In this document: positions 32,676-41,329 of the stretch, piece after piece
Position numbering within the stretch: the first letter of the stretch is position 1
Layout of the letters: the number at the start of each line of letters is the position of its first letter
DNA from: RGIG3009 sp964470515
GTDB lineage: Bacteria; Bacillota; Clostridia; Oscillospirales; Acutalibacteraceae
Direction: 5' to 3'
Assembly (NCBI GenBank): GCA_964470515.1
Contig: CAYYDD010000001.1
Location: 1-64,000 of the forward strand
Length of the DNA: 64,000 bases
The notes under the pieces: model-generated
Databases searched by the model: none
Seen by the model: only the letters and a program-made list of their open reading frames with translations
What the model was told of the DNA's origin: nothing
Position numbers and translations under genes: made by a program

Positions 32676-32909
32676 TAGTCGGGTAGTAGTGTCCGACTGT
32701 GTGAAATTTTCTCCTGCTCCGATGAATACCGGGGCGGATGGCAGTTCGTTCGTTTGTTTGTTGCCGAGCAGCCCGTGTAGGAAGCGGTGCATCGGGCGTT
32801 TATGTGGATACAACAGCAGCATTTCGTCGGTAAGCGACGGGGGAGAACTGCCTTCATACAAATTTTAAAATGACGTAGGTAGTAACGGAACATAGGAGGT
32901 GTTCAACCC
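32676..32909 (+). promoter_or_regulatory. Long structured 5' leader of rny
   Basis: About 234 bases lie between the predicted start site and the GTG of rny. Several local pairings are visible: AGTCGG/CCGACT at the 5' end, GCCCG/CGGGC and CGTCG/CGACG. Two competing pairs share one 3' partner: TTCTCC or GGCAGTT can each pair with GGAGAACTGCC near 32840. This looks like a switching RNA or self-regulated leader. It matches no riboswitch class I know. The small open frame inside is not convincing. Confidence 0.5.
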
Positions 32910-34469
32910 GTGCTGGAGTACATTTTAACCGGTGTCGGCAGCCTGATCGTGGGCGGCGTCGCGGCCGGTGTGGTGGCATTCCGTTCCGGTGTATCGCACC
33001 GGAAGAAGATCGCTGAGTCAGCGATCGGCTCCGCAGAAGCGGAGGCAGAGCGTATTATTAAAGAGGCAAAGAGTAAGGCTGAGTCAAAGAAAAAGGAAAC
33101 GTTGCTGGAGGCAAAGGATGAGATTCATCGTCTGCGCAACGAGTCCGAGCGCGAGCTGAAAGAGCGCCGCAACGAGGTTAATCGTCAGGAACGGCGTATT
33201 CAGCAGAAAGAGGAGTCTCTGGATCGCAAGATCGAGAACTACGAGGCCAAGGAGGAGGCGATCTCCAAGAAGCAGAAGGAGATCGATTCCCGTTTGCAGG
33301 ATGTTGAGGACATCAAGCGCGGTCAGTTTGAAATGCTGGAACGCATTTCCGGCTTTACCGTGGAGCAGGCAAAGGATTACCTGCTGAAGAGCTTGTCCGA
33401 GGAATTGACGCACGAAAAGGCATTGAAGATCAACGAGTACGAGACGCAGCTAAAGGAAGAAGCCGATCAGCGTGCCCGTAATCTGATCTCTCACGCCATT
33501 CAGCGTGTGGCCGCCGATCAGGTGTCGGAAACGACGGTGTCGGTCGTGCCGCTGCCGAACGACGAGATGAAGGGTCGCATCATCGGTCGTGAGGGGCGTA
33601 ACATTCGTATGATCGAAACGCTGACCGGTGTGGATCTTATCATTGATGACACACCCGAGGCGATCACGCTGTCGGGCTTTGATCCCGTACGCCGTGAGAT
33701 CGCTCGTCTGGCACTGGAGCGTCTGATCTCCGACGGTCGCATTCATCCCGCCCGCATTGAGGAAATGGTGGAGAAATCCCGCCGTGAGGTGGAAGCGACC
33801 ATCAAATCCGAGGGTGAGCGCGCGATTTTGGAGACCGGTCTGCGCGGTATTCATCCGGAGATCGTGCGTCTGCTGGGTCGTCTGCGTTATCGTACCAGCT
33901 ACGGTCAGAACGTGCTGAATCACTCGATGGAAGTGGCGTTCCTGTCCGGCATTATGGCGAGCGAGTTGGGGATTGATCCCGAGGTGGCCCGCCGTGCCGG
34001 TTTGTTGCACGATATAGGTAAGGCTGTCGATCATGAGATCGAAGGCTCGCACATCGAGATCGGTGTGGATATCGCCCGCAAGTACAAGGAAAGCGAAGCC
34101 GTTGTTCACGCCATTCACGCGCATCACGGCGATGTAGAGGCGACCACCATCGTGGCGTGCTTGGTGCAGGCTGCCGACGCTATCTCGGCGGCGCGCCCGG
34201 GCGCACGGCGTGAGAATTTGGAAAACTACATCAAGCGTCTGGAGAAGCTGGAAGAGGTCGCGAATGAGTTTGAGGGTGTTGAGCGTTCCTTTGCTATTCA
34301 GGCGGGTCGCGAGATCCGCATCATCGTGCGGCCGGAGGTCGTCAGCGATGATAAGATGGCACTGCTCGCTCATGAGATTGCCAAGAAGATCGAGGATAAT
34401 CTGGATTATCCCGGTCAGATCAAGGTCAATCTCATCCGCGAGAATCGTGCGGTCGATTACGCGAAGTAA
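32910..34469 (+). CDS. rny: Ribonuclease Y
   Basis: 519 aa from a GTG preceded by AGGAGG. The membrane-anchored endoribonuclease that starts bulk mRNA decay in Firmicutes. An N-terminal membrane helix (about 4-25) leads to a long charged coiled coil (30-180), a KH RNA-binding domain (NDEMKGRIIGREGRNIRMIETLTGVD) and the HD domain (LLHDIGKAVDHE near 365-380). All four parts are full length. A long leader precedes it, raising the possibility that RNase Y controls its own mRNA. Confidence 0.95.
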   Translation: MLEYILTGVGSLIVGGVAAGVVAFRSGVSHRKKIAESAIGSAEAEAERIIKEAKSKAESKKKETLLEAKDEIHRLRNESERELKERRNEVNRQERRIQQKEESLDRKIENYEAKEEAISKKQKEIDSRLQDVEDIKRGQFEMLERISGFTVEQAKDYLLKSLSEELTHEKALKINEYETQLKEEADQRARNLISHAIQRVAADQVSETTVSVVPLPNDEMKGRIIGREGRNIRMIETLTGVDLIIDDTPEAITLSGFDPVRREIARLALERLISDGRIHPARIEEMVEKSRREVEATIKSEGERAILETGLRGIHPEIVRLLGRLRYRTSYGQNVLNHSMEVAFLSGIMASELGIDPEVARRAGLLHDIGKAVDHEIEGSHIEIGVDIARKYKESEAVVHAIHAHHGDVEATTIVACLVQAADAISAARPGARRENLENYIKRLEKLEEVANEFEGVERSFAIQAGREIRIIVRPEVVSDDKMALLAHEIAKKIEDNLDYPGQIKVNLIRENRAVDYAK

Positions 34470-34484
34470 TATACAGTGACTGTC

Positions 34485-34510
34485 AACGGTGTCCCGCAAG
34501 GGGCACCGTT
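34485..34510 (+). terminator. Hairpin between rny and the ymdB-like gene
   Basis: AACGGTGTCCC, loop GCAA, GGGGCACCGTT: 11 pairs including a T-G. No U run follows, so it may attenuate or protect RNA rather than terminate. Confidence 0.45.
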
Positions 34511-34538
34511 TGCGCTAAGTACCGAAAGGATCGGATGT

Positions 34539-35309
34539 ATGAACGTTTTATGTGTGGGCGATGTGGTTGGGTCGGCGGGCTGCCGCCATCTGGAGCGGGT
34601 GCTGCCGGTCATCAAGCGCCAATACGAGGTGGATATCTGCATTGTCAATGGTGAAAATTCCGCCGACGGCAACGGTATCACGCCGTTTTCTGCGGACTCG
34701 CTCTTCCGTTTCGGCGCGGATGTGATCACGACGGGTAACCATACGTTTCACCGCCGCGAGATTTACGACGTGCTGGATCGCTGTGACGGTATCGTGCGAC
34801 CGGCAAATTACCCGGCCGGTGCGCCGGGGACCGGTGTATTTATCGTGGATAAGGGTCGCTATCAGGTGGCGGTCATCAATTTAATGGGGCAGGTGTATAT
34901 GGATACACTGGCCTGCCCGTTTGAAACGCTGGATGCACTGCTGGCTGATACATCGCTGCCGCGCGTGCGTATTGTGGATATGCACGCCGAGGCTACGGCG
35001 GAGAAAAAGGCATTGGCGTATTACGCAGACGGTCGCGTGAGTGCGGTAGTGGGTACTCATACCCATGTGCAGACAGCTGACGAGCAGATCCTGCCGGGCG
35101 GCACAGGGTTTATTTCGGATATCGGAATGACCGGGCCGATTCACTCGGTGCTGGGTATCCGTCCGGAGCTGGCGATTGAAAAAATGCGCGGCAAGCTGCC
35201 GGTGCGTTTTGCGGTGGCCGAGGGTGAATGCCGTTTGGATGCGGTGCTGCTTACCTTGGATCCCGCAACGGGGAAAACGATGGGCATCGAGCGGTTGGGT
35301 ATTTGCTAA
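34539..35309 (+). CDS. ymdB: YmdB-type metallophosphoesterase (TIGR00282)
   Basis: 256 aa from the ATG at 34539, with AAAGGA upstream; an earlier in-frame ATG lies within the hairpin. MNVLCVGDVVGSAGC, NGENSADGNGI, TTGNHTFH and GTHTHVQTADEQILPGGTGFISDIGMTG give the dinuclear metal site and fold of the YmdB family. B. subtilis YmdB is a cyclic-nucleotide phosphodiesterase tied to biofilm and colony development. It follows rny exactly as ymdB follows rny in Bacillus. Confidence 0.93.
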   Translation: MNVLCVGDVVGSAGCRHLERVLPVIKRQYEVDICIVNGENSADGNGITPFSADSLFRFGADVITTGNHTFHRREIYDVLDRCDGIVRPANYPAGAPGTGVFIVDKGRYQVAVINLMGQVYMDTLACPFETLDALLADTSLPRVRIVDMHAEATAEKKALAYYADGRVSAVVGTHTHVQTADEQILPGGTGFISDIGMTGPIHSVLGIRPELAIEKMRGKLPVRFAVAEGECRLDAVLLTLDPATGKTMGIERLGIC

Positions 35310-35314
35310 AAAAC

Positions 35315-35343
35315 TTGCGTTTTGCGGCGATCAATGGTATACT
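35315..35343 (+). promoter_or_regulatory. Promoter of tepA-ftsK
   Basis: TTGCGT (35315-35320), 17 bases, TATACT (35338-35343). It starts six bases after the ymdB stop and gives a short leader to the ATG at 35390. Confidence 0.65.
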
Positions 35344-35389
35344 GAATATGTCAACGCATTCCGGCAACACTAGTGCCGGAGGCGATACG

Positions 35390-36100
35390 ATGGCGGACGA
35401 AACAAAGAAGGAAAACGGCAATGAGGAGAAGCGCCCTGCACAGGTGCTTCAGCAGGACCTGAAGGACGTGGTCGAGAACGGCTCGGTCACGACAAACGAC
35501 GGGCGGCATACCATTCATTGCCTGACGGTGATCGGTCAGATCGAGGGGCACTATGCCCTACCTGGTGACAATAAGACCACCAAGTACGAGCATGTGCTGC
35601 CGCAACTGGTGGCGATCGAGGAAAGCCGCGATATTGAGGGCTTATTGATCTTGCTGAATACGGTAGGCGGCGATATTGAGGCGGGACTGGCACTGGCGGA
35701 GCTGATCGCCGGGATGAAAAAACCCACCGTCTCGCTGGTGCTTGGCGGTGGTCATTCCATCGGCGTGCCACTGGCGGTGTCTGCCAAGCGGTCGTTTATC
35801 GCGCCGTCGGCGACGATGACGATCCATCCGGTACGCATCAATGGCCTGGTGCTGGGTGTACCGCAGGCGTTTTTGCATTTTCAACGAATGCAGGAGCGTA
35901 TCATCCGTTTCGTGACGGAGCATTCACACATCACTCACGAGGTGTTTTCGCAGTTGTGTATGAATACCGACGAAATGGCGACGGATATGGGAAGTGTGCT
36001 GGACGGGCAGGCGGCTGTAGAGGTCGGCTTGATCGATGAACTGGGTTCGCTGTCCGATGCGCTATCTTCTCTGCACGATATGATCGGGCAAAAGTCGTAG
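35390..36100 (+). CDS. tepA: ClpP-like protease of the TepA family
   Basis: 236 aa from the ATG at 35390, preceded by GGAGG and lying after the predicted transcript start; upstream in-frame ATGs overlap the promoter. The ClpP/crotonase-type fold is visible in TVGGDIEAGLALAELI, with S123 in GGGHSIGVP as the likely nucleophile and H146 in MTIHPVR. No signal peptide. TepA of Bacillus has been linked to protein translocation and to degrading spore SASPs, but its role is not settled. Placement before ftsK/spoIIIE is usual in Firmicutes. Confidence 0.88.
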   Translation: MADETKKENGNEEKRPAQVLQQDLKDVVENGSVTTNDGRHTIHCLTVIGQIEGHYALPGDNKTTKYEHVLPQLVAIEESRDIEGLLILLNTVGGDIEAGLALAELIAGMKKPTVSLVLGGGHSIGVPLAVSAKRSFIAPSATMTIHPVRINGLVLGVPQAFLHFQRMQERIIRFVTEHSHITHEVFSQLCMNTDEMATDMGSVLDGQAAVEVGLIDELGSLSDALSSLHDMIGQKS

Positions 36101-36128
36101 TTTATATAATAACGAGGAGGGTCACGGA

Positions 36129-38540
36129 GTGGCTCGAAGAAAACGGAAGTCGACAACCAAGGCGCATACCGCAAAGCGGAGCGGTATACGGAGTAAGACG
36201 AGTGCCGCGTCAGAGAACGCGCGCCGTCAAGCCAAGGCCGTTGTGCTGTTTGCGGGTGCGGTGCTGCTGATGTGCCTTGCCATCATCCCGGGCGGCAGTC
36301 TGTGGGGATGGTTACATAATCTGGTGTTGGGTCTGCTCGGTCTGGCAGCCTACGTGATGCCGATCTTGATGGGGTATCTGGCGGTTGTTTCGGCGATGGA
36401 CGATCCCGTTGATCTGCGTGTCAGACCGTGGCAGGTCGTGACGTTTCTGCTGATGCTCAGTGCGGTCATCCAGATCTTCCGTCTGGATGTTACGGGGCTC
36501 TCGTTCTCGCAGGCTGTGCAGGAGTCTTACCGCGATGGTGCAGCCAATGCCGGTACGGGCGTGATGGGCACGTTGATCGGGTATTGGCTGGAATATCTGT
36601 TTACGGATGTCGGTTCCAAGATCATCGTGATCCTGCTGATGTTCGTGTTCGTGATGCTCATTACCGGTACGTCTATTATCACCTTCCTTAAGGCATTGTG
36701 GAAGCCGGTACATAAGACGAAGGAAACGCTGGAGACCGCGATGGAAAATGGTATCCAGCAGCACCGTGAAAAGAAGCGCGCTTACGATATGGAGCAGGAT
36801 GAGATACCGCCGGAGTCAACGGCGGAGGAAGAGACTGAGGCAGAGCTTTCTGCTGATTCCGCCGCCGAACGCCTGGCGGCTTTGGAGAGAGCGGCGGCTG
36901 AGGTCGCCGAGGAGACGGATATTCCGCTGACGGCGGAGGAACTGATGCAGCGGCAGGCTGAGATCGTTGTCCCGCCGGAGACGGAAACGGACGACGAGCT
37001 GCCGACAGAGGTAGCTACGCCCGCCGAGGAGGAAGAGCCGGATAAGAAGCCGGAGGCGTATTGTTTCCCGCCGCTGTCCTTGCTGAATGAATCGAAATCG
37101 CAGGATGACGCGGCTGCCGCGCGTGAGCAGAGCTCCACGGCAGAGCTGCTGATACAGACGTTAAAGGAATTTGGTGTCAGTGCCAAGGTGCTGGATATTT
37201 CCCGCGGTCCCACGGTCACACGGTATGAGCTGCAGCCGAGTGCGGGTGTGAAGATCAGCCGCATCACCGGTCTGGCGGACGACATCGCGTTGCGCCTGGC
37301 AACGACGGGCGTGCGTATCGAAGCTCCCATTCCCAACAAGGCGGCGGTGGGCATTGAGGTACCTAACCGTGTGGCCGGCTCCGTGTGTCTGCGCGAGCTG
37401 ATCGGCTCGAAGGAATTTGCCGAGGCGGGCAGCCGCATGACGGTGGCACTGGGTAAGGATATCGCGGGAAAGATCGTGCTGACCGATCTGGCGAAGATGC
37501 CGCACCTGCTCATCGCCGGTACTACCGGTTCGGGTAAATCGGTGTGTACCAACTCGATGATCCAGAGCATTCTGTTCCACGCGCGACCGGACGAGGTGCG
37601 CTTGCTGCTCATTGACCCGAAGCAGGTGGAATTCGGTATCTACAACGGTATCCCGCATCTGCTGGTTCCCGTTGTGACCGATCCGCATAAGGCTGCGGGT
37701 GCACTGGGCTGGGCGGTTACGGAGATGCTGCGCCGCTACAAGATGTTCTCGGAGAACAATGTGCGGGATATTTTCTCGTATAATGAGTTGGTCGAGGACG
37801 ATGAGACCCGCGAGCATTTACCGCAGATCCTGATCGTGATCGACGAGCTGGCCGACCTGATGATGGTGGCTGCCAATCAGGTGGAAAGCAATATCTGCCG
37901 CTTGGCACAGATGGCGCGTGCCGCCGGTATGCATCTGGTTATTGCTACGCAGCGTCCGTCAGTGGACGTTATCACCGGTCTTATCAAGGCAAATATCCCG
38001 TCGCGCTTGGCGCTGACGGTGGCTTCCGCAGTGGACTCCCGTACCATTATCGATACGGGAGGTGCGGAAAAGCTGCTGGGCAAGGGTGATATGCTGTTTA
38101 TGCCGGTCGGCTTTGCCAAGCCGATGCGTGTGCAGGGCTGTTTTGTGGGCAACCGCGAGGTGGAGTCGGTGGTCGATTTCTTGAAATCCACGGCCGATAA
38201 TCAGGAATATGACGAAGCAATCCAACAGGAGATCAACCGTCAGGCGCAGGAGAGCGAGAGATCCGGCAGTAAGCAGGGGACGGATGATGACGATGTCGGC
38301 GGCGGTGATCCGCTGCTGCAGCAGGCGGTCGAGGTCATTCTCGAGACCGGCAATGCATCCACCTCTTTCCTGCAACGCCGATTGAGCGTAGGATACGCCC
38401 GCGCCGGTCGTCTGGTGGATGGGCTGGAGCGTATGGGTATCATCGGACCGCCGAACGGCAGTAAGCCCCGTCAGGTGCTTATCACGCGGCAGCAATGGCT
38501 GGAAATGAATATGACACGGTCGGATAATGATCTGGAGTAA
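36129..38540 (+). CDS. spoIIIE: DNA translocase FtsK/SpoIIIE
   Basis: 803 aa from a GTG preceded by GAGGAGGG. About four N-terminal membrane helices (residues 40-190) anchor it at the septum. A charged Glu-rich linker (200-310) follows, then the motor with Walker A GTTGSGKSVCTNS near residue 463 and IVIDELADLMM as Walker B. The C-terminal gamma domain (about 725-790) reads polarity sequences. In sporulation it pumps the chromosome into the forespore; in growth it clears DNA from the septum. Spore genes nearby support the SpoIIIE role. It overlaps the next gene by 14 bases. Confidence 0.95.
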   Translation: MARRKRKSTTKAHTAKRSGIRSKTSAASENARRQAKAVVLFAGAVLLMCLAIIPGGSLWGWLHNLVLGLLGLAAYVMPILMGYLAVVSAMDDPVDLRVRPWQVVTFLLMLSAVIQIFRLDVTGLSFSQAVQESYRDGAANAGTGVMGTLIGYWLEYLFTDVGSKIIVILLMFVFVMLITGTSIITFLKALWKPVHKTKETLETAMENGIQQHREKKRAYDMEQDEIPPESTAEEETEAELSADSAAERLAALERAAAEVAEETDIPLTAEELMQRQAEIVVPPETETDDELPTEVATPAEEEEPDKKPEAYCFPPLSLLNESKSQDDAAAAREQSSTAELLIQTLKEFGVSAKVLDISRGPTVTRYELQPSAGVKISRITGLADDIALRLATTGVRIEAPIPNKAAVGIEVPNRVAGSVCLRELIGSKEFAEAGSRMTVALGKDIAGKIVLTDLAKMPHLLIAGTTGSGKSVCTNSMIQSILFHARPDEVRLLLIDPKQVEFGIYNGIPHLLVPVVTDPHKAAGALGWAVTEMLRRYKMFSENNVRDIFSYNELVEDDETREHLPQILIVIDELADLMMVAANQVESNICRLAQMARAAGMHLVIATQRPSVDVITGLIKANIPSRLALTVASAVDSRTIIDTGGAEKLLGKGDMLFMPVGFAKPMRVQGCFVGNREVESVVDFLKSTADNQEYDEAIQQEINRQAQESERSGSKQGTDDDDVGGGDPLLQQAVEVILETGNASTSFLQRRLSVGYARAGRLVDGLERMGIIGPPNGSKPRQVLITRQQWLEMNMTRSDNDLE

Positions 38541-39465
38541 GCTGAAACGGTGCTATCGTATCGCTGTGGTCGTTGTCTCGGTACTGCTGTTTTTGTCGGC
38601 GGTCATCACGGCGGCGGACGGACGTGTGGTATTTCTACCGTCGTGGGACGAGCTGTTTGCGCTGTCCGGCTTTCGGGAGACGGCTGTTTCGACTGACGAG
38701 CTGCGTGTCACGGTGCTGGACGTCGGCAATGCGGATTGCATTCTTGTCCAAAGCGGTGAGTATGCCGCACTGATCGACGCGGGTGAAAGTAGCAGCGGGC
38801 AGGATATCGTAACCGCGCTGTGCAACCGTGGCGTGGAGCGGCTGGATCACGTGATTGCGACACACGCCGATGCCGATCATATCGGCGCGATGGATGATGT
38901 GATCCGTAAATGGGAGATTGGCACCTTCGTCACACCGTTTCTCACGCCGGACTACAAGCCCAACACGCGTACTTACGCGGATATGGAGGCGGCCTTGGCC
39001 GACAAAGGCCTGCAGGCTGCCAATGCGGATTACGGTACGGCGTGTATGATCGGGGACGCTAAGCTAACGATCCTGAGCGGGCGGCACGAGCTGGAGTACA
39101 TTGACGATAACGACCGATCGGTCGTTTGCAGCATCACCTTTGGCGAACACACGATACTGCTGATGGGCGATGCCGGTGCGGGTGTGGAAAAGGCGTTGTT
39201 GAGCGATGGCCTTGTGCCGCAGGCAGATGTTATCAAGGTTGGTCATCACGGCAGCAATACGTCCTCCGATCCGCGGTTTATCGCGGCAGTGGACCCGGAC
39301 TATGCGATCATCACCTGCGGTTTTGCGAATACGCACGGGCAACCCCACGAGGAGACGCTCCAAACCTTGCAGGAGGTCGGTGCGACGGTGTATCGCAGTG
39401 ATCTGCATGGTACGATTGTTATCACCAGCGACGGCACGACGCTGTCGGTGACGAGTGAACGTTAA
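38527..39465 (+). CDS. MBL-fold hydrolase of the ComEC/Rec2 C-terminal type
   Basis: 312 aa. One N-terminal membrane helix (about 10-30) anchors an extracellular metallo-beta-lactamase domain. VTVLDVGNADCILVQ, then THADADHIGA with H113, D115, D117 and H118, and VGHHGSNTSSDP match the stand-alone relatives of the ComEC nuclease domain, lacking the ComEC membrane channel. It may degrade DNA or another phosphoester outside the cell. No other competence gene is present. It overlaps ftsK by 14 bases. A CTGCGGG/CCCGCAG hairpin follows at 39470-39487. Confidence 0.85.
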   Translation: MIWSKLKRCYRIAVVVVSVLLFLSAVITAADGRVVFLPSWDELFALSGFRETAVSTDELRVTVLDVGNADCILVQSGEYAALIDAGESSSGQDIVTALCNRGVERLDHVIATHADADHIGAMDDVIRKWEIGTFVTPFLTPDYKPNTRTYADMEAALADKGLQAANADYGTACMIGDAKLTILSGRHELEYIDDNDRSVVCSITFGEHTILLMGDAGAGVEKALLSDGLVPQADVIKVGHHGSNTSSDPRFIAAVDPDYAIITCGFANTHGQPHEETLQTLQEVGATVYRSDLHGTIVITSDGTTLSVTSER

Positions 39466-39511
39466 TGATCTGCGGGATCGCCCGCAGTCGATGATAGAAA
39501 GGATGGTCTAT

Positions 39512-39694
39512 ATGAAAAAGGTACTATCTATTTTAGCGACTTTGGCGGCGGTTGCCGGCTCGGCGTATCTGCTGTACCGCAAATACGCTAAGCCCTCGAT
39601 GGTCGTTTCCGGTGAATTTGAGGACGATGAACCCATTGTGATGGATGAAGAGGGTACTGAGGCTGAGGAGTCGCAAGAGGCTGCAGCGGAATGA
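39512..39694 (+). CDS. Small acidic membrane-anchored protein
   Basis: 60 aa from the ATG at 39512, with AAAGGA upstream; an upstream GTG at 39455 lies inside the previous gene. One N-terminal helix (MKKVLSILATLAAVAGSAYLLYRKYAK) is followed by an acidic tail (EFEDDEPIVMDEEG...). The layout is of a membrane-tethered cytoplasmic acidic peptide. No family recognised. Its stop overlaps the tcdA start (ATGA), so the two are translated together. Confidence 0.65.
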   Translation: MKKVLSILATLAAVAGSAYLLYRKYAKPSMVVSGEFEDDEPIVMDEEGTEAEESQEAAAE

Positions 39695-40404
39695 TCGACG
39701 AAGCCCTTTCGCGTACGGCGCTGCTGCTCGGTGATGAGGCCGTGCAGCGGCTTGGCCGTGCGCGTGTTGCGGTGTTCGGCATCGGCGGTGTCGGAGGATA
39801 CGTGGCAGAGGCCTTAGCCCGCAGTGGCATCGGTACGCTGGATCTGTTCGATAATGACCGTGTATCGTTGTCCAATATCAACCGCCAGATTGTCGCGCTT
39901 CACAGCACGGTAGGGCGGTATAAGACCGAGGTGATGGCGGAGCGCATTCGCGATATTCGCCCGGATACTTGCGTCAAGGAGCACCGTTGCTTTTTTTTGC
40001 CGGAGAATGCCGATGAGTACGATTTTACCGTATACGACTACATCGTGGACGCGGTGGATACCGTCAGTGCCAAGCTTGCCATTGCGGAGAAGTCGCTGGC
40101 GGCGGGCGTGCCGGTCATCAGTTGTATGGGGACGGGGAACAAGCTGGATCCGTCCAAGCTGGTGCTGACCGATATTGCCAAGACCTCAGTGTGTCCGCTG
40201 GCGCGTGTGATGCGCCGCGAGCTACGTGCGCGTGGCATTGAGCATCTGCGGGTGTTGTATTCTACCGAGCCGGTGCAGCCGCATCGCGGGTGCTGTATGG
40301 AGAACAGTGACCGCCCGGCGCCGGCCAGCACGGCGTTTGTGCCGTCGGTGGCCGGGCTGATGATCGCGGGCGAGGTCGTGCGGACGTTATCACAAGTGGA
40401 ATAA
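39691..40404 (+). CDS. tcdA: tRNA threonylcarbamoyladenosine dehydratase (TcdA/ThiF family)
   Basis: 237 aa. An E1-like ATPase that cyclises t6A37 of tRNA to ct6A. VAVFGIGGVGGYVAEALARSGIG is the nucleotide loop; DLFDNDRVSLSNINRQI and VDAVDTVSAKLAI follow. The SCMGTGNKLDPSKL block and the later CCMEN are typical of TcdA rather than ThiF or MoeB. It ends the ftsK run, with a strong terminator directly behind. Confidence 0.9.
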   Translation: MIDEALSRTALLLGDEAVQRLGRARVAVFGIGGVGGYVAEALARSGIGTLDLFDNDRVSLSNINRQIVALHSTVGRYKTEVMAERIRDIRPDTCVKEHRCFFLPENADEYDFTVYDYIVDAVDTVSAKLAIAEKSLAAGVPVISCMGTGNKLDPSKLVLTDIAKTSVCPLARVMRRELRARGIEHLRVLYSTEPVQPHRGCCMENSDRPAPASTAFVPSVAGLMIAGEVVRTLSQVE

Positions 40405-40408
40405 AAGA

Positions 40409-40442
40409 AAAAGACCGAGGCTGGTATCCTCGGTCTTTTTTT
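40409..40442. terminator. Bidirectional terminator
   Basis: AAAGACCGAGG, loop CTGGTAT and its complement lie between convergent genes, with A and T runs on both sides. It ends tcdA from the left and the Cys-rich gene from the right. Confidence 0.9.
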
Positions 40443-40447
40443 GAGAT

Positions 40448-41242
40448 TCAGCAGCCGCAGCGGTCTTCGCCCTTGGGTGGGAAAAATTCGTCCACGGGGA
40501 AGCACATCTTTTTGAAGACATCGCACGGATTTTCTGTGTTGGGGCAGCATTCCTTGGACGGCATACAGAAGTCATAGATGGGCATCAGCATCTGTACGTT
40601 ACGGATGAGCTGCACGATGGTGAAGATACCCAGCGATACCAGCACCAGCTTGTCACAGCCGCTGTCCACAAAGTTGCCGCCGTATTGCTCGCACACGCAG
40701 GCGGGGATGCAGGAGGCGGCACAATCACACTTGCAGCCGCAATCGCATTTTTCCACCAGGCGCGCCGACAGCACGACCGGCTCGGCGACCTGCACGTTGC
40801 ATCGAGGCATATTGCGGGTGGGCATTTCCTGACGATCGCGCTGGTCGGGGCTGAACTCGCTGGTAAATACCTTCACGTTGCCCTCGCTACCGAACAAAAT
40901 GACCTTCTTCTGGAAGATCGCGACACCGCGTACATTGCAACAACCGGTGCCGTGCCCCGAATAGACCTCCAGTGTGATGCCGAAGAAGAACGTAATGTCG
41001 CAGGAATAATAGCCCCGATTAAAGGGAAGTGCCTCGACGTCGATGTAGGTGCTAATGACTTCCGCTTTTTTGGCACGGATGCTGACGGCGTGGTCGATCA
41101 CCATCTGGTCGCGTTCGGTGAAGAACAGCCGCAGATCCTCCAGGCAGTCTTTGTCGGAACAGCTGTCGTATACGCGGCCGGCATCCACGCATACGGCTTC
41201 CTTACAACCGCCAGCTGACAGATACTTGTTGTTATCAGCCAT
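40448..41242 (-). CDS. Cysteine-rich conserved-looking protein, possible spore-coat component
   Basis: 264 aa with 24 cysteines, about 9 percent. The N-terminal CKEAVCVDAGRVYDSCSDKDCLEDLRLFF and the central YYSCDITFFFGITLEVYSG point to a folded beta-rich domain. A dense block EKCDCGCKCDCAASC lies near residue 170, and the end has KECC, MCFPVDEFFPP and CGC. No signal peptide. One hydrophobic stretch (LVLVSLGIFTIVQLI) lies near 205-220. The Cys pattern recalls coat proteins that crosslink or bind metal, and the fold has some flavour of SPOCS repeats, but I cannot name the family. AGGAGG precedes the ATG. Confidence 0.7.
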   Translation of the reverse strand: MADNNKYLSAGGCKEAVCVDAGRVYDSCSDKDCLEDLRLFFTERDQMVIDHAVSIRAKKAEVISTYIDVEALPFNRGYYSCDITFFFGITLEVYSGHGTGCCNVRGVAIFQKKVILFGSEGNVKVFTSEFSPDQRDRQEMPTRNMPRCNVQVAEPVVLSARLVEKCDCGCKCDCAASCIPACVCEQYGGNFVDSGCDKLVLVSLGIFTIVQLIRNVQMLMPIYDFCMPSKECCPNTENPCDVFKKMCFPVDEFFPPKGEDRCGC

Positions 41243-41253
41243 AAAGAATCCTC

Positions 41254-41317
41254 CTATGTCACGTGATAGAGGATGCCATCGTTAGATGGGGTCCCTCACT
41301 GCTATCATATGACGTAG
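41254..41317. repeat. Inverted repeat ahead of the Cys-rich gene
   Basis: CTATGTCACGTGATAG (41254-41269) and CTATCATATGACGTAG (41302-41317) pair over 13 of 16 positions. An inner CCATC-GTTA-GATGG hairpin sits between them. It lies between pcrA and the Cys-rich gene and could be an RNA structure, an operator or a small repeat. Confidence 0.55.
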
Positions 41318-41329
41318 GAGAATTTTGGT

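Noticed and set aside
32617..32868. 83-codon frame in the rny leader
   Set aside because: It begins before the predicted transcript start, lacks a ribosome site and shows no coherent fold. RNA structure is the better reading.
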